64,000 nucleotides of DNA, from the NCBI GenBank assembly GCA_964609675.1, contig CAZSRX010000001.1, positions 62,001-126,000 on the forward strand, written 5' to 3'. A program made the position numbers and the translations under genes. The notes beneath the pieces were generated by a model. It made no database searches, was not told the origin of the DNA, and worked only from the letters and a program-made list of their open reading frames with translations. How positions within the stretch are numbered: position 1 is the stretch's first letter; every line of letters starts with the position of its first letter. This document shows positions 58,106-64,000 of this stretch, piece by piece. Source of the stretch: CAZSRX01 sp964609675 [NCBI: uncultured Bacteroidota bacterium]. Its GTDB lineage: Bacteria > CLD3 > SB21.

Positions 58106-59259
58106 GCGCGCATGTCGTTTAAAATGGTTTGAAATAATTCAGGAATCTCCGAAAAACGGTTTTGCCGGGCTTTGACACGGACGTTTTCTCTGAAAGAAAC
58201 TGTTTCTGACATTCTGAAAAACCTGAGAATGCCATCGGCGAGCGATTCCGGCGATTCCGGTTCGACAATAATTCCCGTAACGCCGTCATCCACCAGTTCG
58301 GTCAGCCCGCCGACCGCCGTGACGATCACCGGACAGTCAAACCCGTACGCAATGTTAAGGATGCCGCTCTGCGTCGCCTCACGGTACGGCAGCACCACTA
58401 CGTCGGCTGCGGCATAATAACGGCCGACTTCTTCGTTCGGGACAAATTGATTGATAACGCGCACCCGGTCATTAAGACCAAGACTGCGGATAATATTCAG
58501 ATACTCATCAGGCCGATCATAAAATTCACCGACAATCAGTAACCGGATATTCGGAATGGATTGAGCGGTTTTCGGCAGAGCCCGAAGCAGCACATCCAGG
58601 CCTTTATATTTTCGCACATAACCAAAAAAAAGCAGTAGCGGTTCCTCAGGAGCGATGCCCAGACGGCGCCGTTCTTCCGCACGATTAAATGGCTGTTCAC
58701 CCGCATAACAGTCATATACCGGAAGCTCGGAACGATACACGCGTCGGTTGGGGTAGATGGCTTTTAGGTCTTTTTCTACAACGGCGGAAAGCGCCAGATA
58801 CGCCGCCGCATATTTCAGCCCGATGCGGGTGAGCCAGCGATCCACGAGACGGCCTTCGTGCGATATGACATTTTCCGTGCAGAATAATATTTTTTTTCTG
58901 AATGATTTTCCCAGAAACAATGAAATCGCATAATGACAGGGGCCGAAAAACGGATTCCACCAGTCAAACACAACTAAATCGGGATTATATTTTCTGATTT
59001 TTCTGGCGGCACATATCCAGTTAAAAGGATTTATCGAATGGACGATTCGCTCGCTGGGTACCCGCTCGGCTTCTTTGCTTGGGTCATACTGGGTAGTACC
59101 GGGGAAAAGAAAAGAAGGATAAAGCAATTTGTAGTTGAAAATCTTGACTTCGAAATGCGGCGATAAATAATTATAAAGATGCGTGACGAATAACGCATTG
59201 CCTCCCCTGTAGGGATAAGCCGGACCGATCAACGCGATTTTTTGCACGGCCGTAATCAC
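58102..59259 (-). CDS. GT4 family glycosyltransferase
   Basis: 385 aa GT-B enzyme: N-terminal GPAYPYRGGNALFVTHLYNYL and C-terminal donor site LLFFGYVRKYKGLDVLLRALP, YYAAADVVVLPYREATQSGILNIAYGFDCPVIVT (Glu and the GILNIAY stretch contact the nucleotide sugar). Cytosolic, envelope glycan assembly. 4-bp overlaps with both the GT9 gene and hldE indicate a tight operon. Confidence 0.92.
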   Translation of the reverse strand: MITAVQKIALIGPAYPYRGGNALFVTHLYNYLSPHFEVKIFNYKLLYPSFLFPGTTQYDPSKEAERVPSERIVHSINPFNWICAARKIRKYNPDLVVFDWWNPFFGPCHYAISLFLGKSFRKKILFCTENVISHEGRLVDRWLTRIGLKYAAAYLALSAVVEKDLKAIYPNRRVYRSELPVYDCYAGEQPFNRAEERRRLGIAPEEPLLLFFGYVRKYKGLDVLLRALPKTAQSIPNIRLLIVGEFYDRPDEYLNIIRSLGLNDRVRVINQFVPNEEVGRYYAAADVVVLPYREATQSGILNIAYGFDCPVIVTAVGGLTELVDDGVTGIIVEPESPESLADGILRFFRMSETVSFRENVRVKARQNRFSEIPELFQTILNDMRA

Positions 59260-60716
59260 TCAGAATAATTTTTTAATATTGCTTCGACGATATTGGTCGT
59301 AGAGAATCCCGCCACGAGGTCCACCAGCTGAATCCGGCCGCCGTAGGACTCGACGATATCTTTGCCGACCACTTGTTCCGGCTTGTAATCCGAACCTTTA
59401 ACGAGAATGTCAGGCCGGACCTTTTTTATCAATTCGATCGGCGTATCCTCCTCAAACAGCACCACGTAATCCACGGATTCCAGCGCCGCGAGTATGTGCG
59501 CGCGTTCCTGTTCGGATACGATCGGCCGTTTCTCGCCTTTGATGCGCCGGATGGATGCATCCGAATTGAGGCCGACGATCAGCATATCCCCGAGCGCGCG
59601 GGATTTGGTCAGCAGAGTAATATGGCCGACATGCAGGATATCGAAGCAACCGTTGGTAAAAACGACGGTTTTATTTTTTCGCATAGCCGGCAGGATAACG
59701 GATAATTCTGCCGCGGTGACAATTTTGGACGAACCGCTGGAGACTTCTTCCAGGTCATGCAGGACTTCCTCGCGGGTAACGCTGACGGTGCCGACTTTGC
59801 TGACGGCGACGCCGGCGGCGCGGTTGGCGAGGTACACGGCATCCGATACCGGCGCACCGCAGGCCAATATCCGGGCAAGATACGCGGTGACGGTGTCGCC
59901 CGCGCCGGTCACATCAAACACTTCCCGGGCCGTTGCGGGAAAGTGCTGGTACCCGCCGTCGGTAACCAAGATCATGCCTTCGGCGCCGCGGGTTATCAGC
60001 ACATTACGAAAATGATATTGCGCCGCCAGCTCTTTTCCGGCCTGGATCGCTTCCTCGGCCGTGGAAATTTTTCGGCGCACCGACTGCTCGGCCTCCTTCA
60101 GGTTGGGCTTAATGAGCGTGGCGCCGGCATAAACGGAAAGGTCGGCCCGTTTGGGATCGATAATAATGATTTTACCTTGGTCCTGCGCGAGCCGGATCAG
60201 CCGTTTGGTAACCGTGTCCGTGAGTACGCCTTTTAGATAATCCGATAGGACCATCAGATCAAACGACGCCGCCGAGGCTTCAATAAGCGATAACAACCGC
60301 TGCTCCGTATCCGGCGGAATAAACGAACTGTCCTCACGGTCGATGCGCACAACCTGCTGATGCCCCGCCAGTACGCGTGTTTTAACCGATGTCGGCCGGC
60401 GGCTATCCGTCAGAATCATGCCCGCGTCTATTCCCAGCTGCTTCGTTTCCCGCATCACGGTGCGGCCGTGTTCGTCATCGCCGATAACGCCGGCCAGCGT
60501 GACACGGGTGCCGATGGCCGCCAGATTATGCGCCACATTTGCCGCGCCGCCCAGTGCGATGCTTTCACCGTTCACGTTGACCACCTGCACCGGCGCTTCC
60601 GGAGAAATCCGCGTTACGCTGCCCCGGATAAAACGGTCCAGAATGATATCGCCCGCCACCAATATCCGGGGACACTCCGATGATAAAAGCAGTTTACGGT
60701 AATGATCCTGTTTCAT
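59256..60716 (-). CDS. hldE: HldE-like bifunctional heptose-7-phosphate kinase / heptose-1-phosphate adenylyltransferase
   Basis: 486 aa. The N-terminal PfkB-type kinase (about 1-315) has GGAANVAHNLAAIG and the catalytic GAGD (DVTGAGDTVTAYLA). The C-terminal nucleotidyltransferase (about 345-486) has GCFDILHVGHITLL with the HxGH motif. The two activities bracket the phosphatase step in ADP-L-glycero-D-manno-heptose synthesis for LPS core. First gene of the GT4-GT9-DUF1287-alkD operon. gmhA and gmhB are absent here. Confidence 0.94.
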   Translation of the reverse strand: MKQDHYRKLLLSSECPRILVAGDIILDRFIRGSVTRISPEAPVQVVNVNGESIALGGAANVAHNLAAIGTRVTLAGVIGDDEHGRTVMRETKQLGIDAGMILTDSRRPTSVKTRVLAGHQQVVRIDREDSSFIPPDTEQRLLSLIEASAASFDLMVLSDYLKGVLTDTVTKRLIRLAQDQGKIIIIDPKRADLSVYAGATLIKPNLKEAEQSVRRKISTAEEAIQAGKELAAQYHFRNVLITRGAEGMILVTDGGYQHFPATAREVFDVTGAGDTVTAYLARILACGAPVSDAVYLANRAAGVAVSKVGTVSVTREEVLHDLEEVSSGSSKIVTAAELSVILPAMRKNKTVVFTNGCFDILHVGHITLLTKSRALGDMLIVGLNSDASIRRIKGEKRPIVSEQERAHILAALESVDYVVLFEEDTPIELIKKVRPDILVKGSDYKPEQVVGKDIVESYGGRIQLVDLVAGFSTTNIVEAILKNYSE

Positions 60717-60810
60717 TTTCTAGTATTATACAAAACACTTCATTTAATGAGCGAAATGATATATATTATTTCACAGAAAATCAAGACAACAAATCTGTAA
60801 CGGCTTATTC

Positions 60811-61878
60811 ATGCGACTCGCGGAAATCAACAGCAACCAGAAAGAACAGTGGAACCGTTTTGTGGCCTCCGCCGCCAACCCGTCGTTTGCCCAGTCGTTT
60901 CAATGGGGCACGGTTAAATCGGGCACATGGAAGCCGTTTTATCTTGCGGTATGCGACGATGAGGGCGTCATGCTGGCTACGGCGTTATTGCTGAAGCGCC
61001 GTCTGCCGTATACGGGACAATCGGTTTTATATTGCCCGCGAGGCCCTGTGTTCAAAAGGTATGATAATACGCTTATCCATTATTTCTTCACCGCGCTTAC
61101 GGAATTCGCCAAGACGCATCGGGCCATTCTGCTGAAATGCGATCCGGAGATCCCGGAATCATCCGAATCCGTCCTGCAGCAACTGAGCGATTCAGGACTC
61201 CGTTATAATCCTGAAAACATACAGCCGCGCGCCACCATCATTCTGAACATCGAATCCTCCGAAGAGGCCTTGTTGAAATCGTTTCATCATAAAACCCGCT
61301 ACAACATCCGGCTGGCAGAAAAAAAAGGCATCGAAGTCCGCATGCAGAACACCGCCGCCGGTGTCGATGTGTTCTATGACCTGTTCCGTACGACCGCCGA
61401 ACGCGACCGGTTTCTGATACTGCAAAAATCCTATTTTCATCACTTGTGGCAAACGCTTTATCCCGAAGGCCTGTGCGCCCTTTTTACGGCGCATTATGAG
61501 GACCGGCCGCTGGCGGCTGTTTTTCAGATTATTTTCGGCGGCACGATGACGTATCTTTACGGCGCGTCTTCCAACGAATGGCGGCATCTGATGCCGAATC
61601 ACCTGATCCACTGGCGCGCGATTCAGTGGGCAAAAACGATGCATCTGAAGCGGTATGATCTCTGGGGTATTCCATCCCGTCCGCACGAAGGGCATCCGAT
61701 GTGGGGTGTGTATCGTTTTAAAAAAGGCTTCTGCGATGAAGAAACGCGGTGGATCGGCATGTACGAGGCCGTTTATAAGCCCGTCTGGAACCGCTTATTC
61801 ACGGCCGGTGCGCGCGCTTTTAAAAAAACCGCCCGCTTTATCCGAACCGGATCCCTTCGCACGCCGCTGGAAGAGTAA
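60811..61878 (+). CDS. FemAB/GNAT-type aminoacyl or acyl transferase
   Basis: 355 aa double-GNAT protein of the FemAB family: LLKSFHHKTRYNIRLAEKKGIEV (about 152-174) and YDLWGIPSRPHEGHPMWGVYRFKKGF near the C-terminus are hallmark blocks. Fem enzymes add amino acids from aminoacyl-tRNA to lipid II; Gram-negative relatives are often in exopolysaccharide loci. Here it is divergent from hldE, so a glycan or peptidoglycan modification role is plausible. Start ATG 60811. The stop abuts the convergent fur gene stop. Confidence 0.88.
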   Translation: MRLAEINSNQKEQWNRFVASAANPSFAQSFQWGTVKSGTWKPFYLAVCDDEGVMLATALLLKRRLPYTGQSVLYCPRGPVFKRYDNTLIHYFFTALTEFAKTHRAILLKCDPEIPESSESVLQQLSDSGLRYNPENIQPRATIILNIESSEEALLKSFHHKTRYNIRLAEKKGIEVRMQNTAAGVDVFYDLFRTTAERDRFLILQKSYFHHLWQTLYPEGLCALFTAHYEDRPLAAVFQIIFGGTMTYLYGASSNEWRHLMPNHLIHWRAIQWAKTMHLKRYDLWGIPSRPHEGHPMWGVYRFKKGFCDEETRWIGMYEAVYKPVWNRLFTAGARAFKKTARFIRTGSLRTPLEE

Positions 61879-62337
61879 TCAGCGCCTGTCACCCTTCATA
61901 CACGCTGCGCAGATCCCGAAAATATGCAGGAAATGATCGGTCATCGTAAATTGGTGCTGGCGGCAAACCGTTTCCTGAATGGATTCAATAGCTTTGGACT
62001 CAAATTCAATCACTGTGCCGCATAGCGTGCAGATCATGTGCTCGTGGTGATGCCGGCCTAAAGTCAGTTCATACGACGAACGCTGACCCGCCAGTTTGGC
62101 TTTGCGAATCAGGGCGTATTTTTCCAACAGCTCGATGGTCCGGTACACCGTGGCGCGGGAAATCCGAATATTTTTTTTTCGCAGTGCTTTCAGGATATCC
62201 TCCACGTCGAAATGGGTATGCATGGAATGGATTTCGTCGAGCACGATGAATCGTTCCGGCGTTGCCCGTTGATGATTCATCCTCAAAAGAACGCGAAACT
62301 GGGCGTGCAAATCGGCTGGTTTGATTTTGTCCATCAC
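61879..62337 (-). CDS. fur: Fur family transcriptional regulator
   Basis: 152 aa. Winged-helix DNA-binding domain (about 1-90, recognition helix SRATVYRTIELLEKY) and a dimerisation domain with structural Cys103, Cys106, Cys143 and Cys146 (CTLCG, CAAC) and the HHHEH metal block at 96-100. Glu111 in VIEFES occupies the position that is Asp in PerR and Glu in Fur, which favours an iron sensor over a peroxide sensor. A matching box lies upstream of the ferritin gene. A short terminator stands between it and the TPR gene upstream. Confidence 0.92.
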   Translation of the reverse strand: MMDKIKPADLHAQFRVLLRMNHQRATPERFIVLDEIHSMHTHFDVEDILKALRKKNIRISRATVYRTIELLEKYALIRKAKLAGQRSSYELTLGRHHHEHMICTLCGTVIEFESKAIESIQETVCRQHQFTMTDHFLHIFGICAACMKGDRR

Positions 62338-62393
62338 GGTCTTTGGCTGAACTGAAAAGGCGCGAAACGTACTGAAAAATGTTCGTGCCGATG

Positions 62394-62414
62394 AAAAAAA
62401 ACCATTTCAGATGG
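62394..62414 (-). terminator. Short terminator after the TPR gene
   Basis: On the minus strand CCAT (complement of 62411-62414) pairs with ATGG (complement of 62402-62405) around a short loop, then eight T (complement of 62394-62401). The stem is only 4 bp, so strength is modest. Confidence 0.45.
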
Positions 62415-62417
62415 GGC

Positions 62418-63776
62418 TTAATGACCCCGGTGGCTGGGTCCGGAATCGGTCATCCGGGGCGTGGTGGGCGGCGGCGTGGATACCGTTGCGACCGGCAGAT
62501 CCTGACCGGTAATTTCCTTGTACAGATCCCGCGCTGTCGGGTAGTCAATTGTTTTGAGCAGTTCCACCACCTGCATCGCCTTATCATGATAGCCCATGGT
62601 ATGGTATACCAAACCGCGGTAATACTGCGCGTTGTAATGTTCTTTTTTCAGCCGCGCCGCTTCCTCAAAATGCGACAACGCTTCCTGCAGATTATTCAGT
62701 TTATACAGCGCCAATCCGAGATTGTAATGACAGGATACGTAGCCCGGATCGGCAAGCAGGCACTGCTTATAGAACGAAACGGCTTTGTCATAATCCTGCA
62801 TTTCATAATAAACCAGGCCGGTGTTGTACAACGCGTATTTGTAATCCGGCTTGATTTGCAGGGTTTTCTGATAGGCTTCCAGCGCCTTGTCCCACAGCTT
62901 CTGATCATGATACACCAGGCCGATATAATTGGCCGCATCGGCGCTCTGGGGATCCATGGCCAAATTTTTTTGGAAGTATTCCATCGCCTGCGCGTATTGT
63001 TTCTGTTCGTAATACAGAATGCCGAGATTGTAGATGGGCGCCGTGTATTCAGGGTCCAGATTGCTCGCTTTCTGGAAATAGCCGACCGCAGTGGCATACA
63101 GCTTTTTGTTCAGGTAAATCAGCCCGGCGTAGTGATTGGCTTCGACATGGTTCGGGTCAGACTGCAGGGCTTTCATGAACGATTCCAGCGCCAGGTCGTC
63201 TTTGTACAGGTAATAATAACAGCGCCCCATATTATAGTGCGCGTACTTATAATTCGGGTCAAACTGCAGGCACTTAACAAAATGCGGTAGGGCGGCGTTA
63301 TAATCTTTTTTCAGATAATGCAGGAGTCCCACATAATTAATCGCCGGTACATAATCGGGTTTCACTTCCACGGCCGCGGTGAAGTACTTCATCGCTTCGT
63401 CGTCCTGCGACAGGTTGTAATGACACAGGCCGATATTGTAAAGGCTGTACGGTTTGTAATAGGTCCCGTCCTTTTCAATTTCAAGCGCTTTTTTAAACGA
63501 CTCAATCGCCGGGCCGTATGCTTTTAGGTCCATCTGATTGTAACCCATGGTAAACCACGCGTCCAGGTAAACCGGATTCCGTTCGACGGCCTTGCGGCAG
63601 AAATCCACGGCCTGCTGATATTGATGGTTTTGTTCGGCCTGGCGGGCTTTTTCGTAGAAATCCTCAGCGGTAGCGGGAACCGCATTATCTTTTTTTTGGC
63701 CTTTGGTGGTAGTCGGGTCGTAGTTTTCGCCCGACGCATGGCTGGCCTTCCAGGGATTACCCGAAAAATCGCTCAT
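62418..63776 (-). CDS. Large TPR-repeat protein (about ten repeats)
   Basis: 452 aa. A polar N-terminus without a signal peptide (to about 35) precedes some ten or eleven contiguous TPRs (about 37-425), each near 34 residues and unusually alike (for example ALYNTGLVYYEMQDYDKAVSFYKQCL, AHYNMGRCYYYLYKDDLALESFMKAL), and a Thr/Pro-rich tail. Probably a cytosolic scaffold. GGAGGG before the ATG is a strong ribosome site. It follows the unknown gene ending at 63807 by 30 bp and may share its transcript. Confidence 0.85.
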   Translation of the reverse strand: MSDFSGNPWKASHASGENYDPTTTKGQKKDNAVPATAEDFYEKARQAEQNHQYQQAVDFCRKAVERNPVYLDAWFTMGYNQMDLKAYGPAIESFKKALEIEKDGTYYKPYSLYNIGLCHYNLSQDDEAMKYFTAAVEVKPDYVPAINYVGLLHYLKKDYNAALPHFVKCLQFDPNYKYAHYNMGRCYYYLYKDDLALESFMKALQSDPNHVEANHYAGLIYLNKKLYATAVGYFQKASNLDPEYTAPIYNLGILYYEQKQYAQAMEYFQKNLAMDPQSADAANYIGLVYHDQKLWDKALEAYQKTLQIKPDYKYALYNTGLVYYEMQDYDKAVSFYKQCLLADPGYVSCHYNLGLALYKLNNLQEALSHFEEAARLKKEHYNAQYYRGLVYHTMGYHDKAMQVVELLKTIDYPTARDLYKEITGQDLPVATVSTPPPTTPRMTDSGPSHRGH

Positions 63777-63806
63777 AAATCCCTCCGGATTATTTGAATC
63801 CTTTTG

Positions 63807-64000
63807 CTATTTGGACCAGTCGGATGAATCCATGATGTCGCGCATGGTCGATTCGCTGACTTCCGCGCTGATCAGGATGGAATCCAGCTGATCCGACACC
63901 GTCCGCGGATCCTTAACCGACGTAATTTGTTCGTAGGTGTATTTAACGGTTTCCTCGATGACCTTAATCTGTTCTTCGGTAGCTTCGCGTTCGCCGGCGG
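63807..64000 (-). CDS. C-terminal fragment of an unrecognised protein (gene continues beyond window)
   Basis: At least 64 codons on the minus strand ending in TAG at 63807. The translation is acidic and helical (EEQIKVIEETVKYTYEQITSVKD, ending SSDWSK). No family recognised. Codon choice matches its neighbours, and it lies 30 bp upstream of the TPR gene, so they are probably co-transcribed. Confidence 0.6.
   Translation of the reverse strand, partial: AGEREATEEQIKVIEETVKYTYEQITSVKDPRTVSDQLDSILISAEVSESTMRDIMDSSDWSK

Overview
The window reads as chromosome of a Gram-negative bacterium of the FCB superphylum (a KSB1 / Calditrichota / Marinimicrobia / Ignavibacteria-like lineage). The evidence is two large secreted proteins at 40.3-47.4 kb ending in the NQNYPNPFNP / YNILGQEVRTLV type C-terminal sorting module of those phyla, ADP-heptose and glycosyltransferase genes implying an outer-membrane glycan, and bactofilin, TPR and ECF sigma genes. 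I cannot place it more precisely. No phage, transposase, CRISPR array or rRNA was seen. There is one tRNA, Leu(UAG).

Layout. 0-3.2 kb: tig-clpP-clpX proteostasis cluster on the minus strand (clpX runs off the left edge), followed upstream by tRNA-Leu. 3.6-5.6 kb: a secreted TlpA-thioredoxin / HExxH fusion. 6.1-8.5 kb: yebC-tdk-obg. 8.6-14.0 kb (minus): DUF1338 enzyme, membrane anti-sigma/ECF sigma pair, TPR protein, uvrB. 14.2-18.4 kb (plus): DUF5683-like protein, unknown Cys-rich protein, RDD membrane protein, M14 carboxypeptidase lipoprotein. 18.4-23.6 kb (minus): glycosyltransferase, asparagine synthetase, and an unrecognised helical protein with an internal duplication. 24.1-27.3 kb (minus): DUF255 protein overlapping a class III adenylate cyclase. 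27.4-40.2 kb (plus): a long run of MarC, zinc ribbon, ispH, CASTOR/POLLUX-type channel, rRNA methyltransferase, FlgO/TPR protein, galE, yicC, dedA, trmH-like, nadA, M23 peptidase, bactofilin, atpZ, atpI. 40.3-47.4 kb (plus): a broken giant repeat surface protein (one frameshift, one in-frame TGA) and an M28 peptidase, both with sorting tails. 47.5-49.7 kb (minus): NlpC/P60-like protein, ssb, recA. 50.3-55.4 kb (minus): orphan ABC ATPase, fused 2-oxoacid dehydrogenase E1, TPR protein, lipB, ferritin with a Fur/PerR-like box upstream. 55.6-60.7 kb (minus): AlkD, DUF1287, GT9, GT4 and hldE, tightly overlapping. 60.8-64 kb: FemAB-like transferase (plus), Fur regulator, large TPR protein and the 3' end of an unknown gene (minus).

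Working links. LipB makes the lipoyl cofactor needed by the E2 partner of the nearby fused E1. HldE and the GT9/GT4 enzymes form an envelope glycan module. Bactofilin and the M23 peptidase form a cell-shape module. The Fur regulator and the box upstream of ferritin suggest local iron or peroxide control. The most notable oddities are a ClpP whose catalytic Asp position is Asn, the TlpA-HExxH fusion, the doubly broken repeat protein, atpZ-atpI without a following ATP synthase operon, and the duplicated helical protein.
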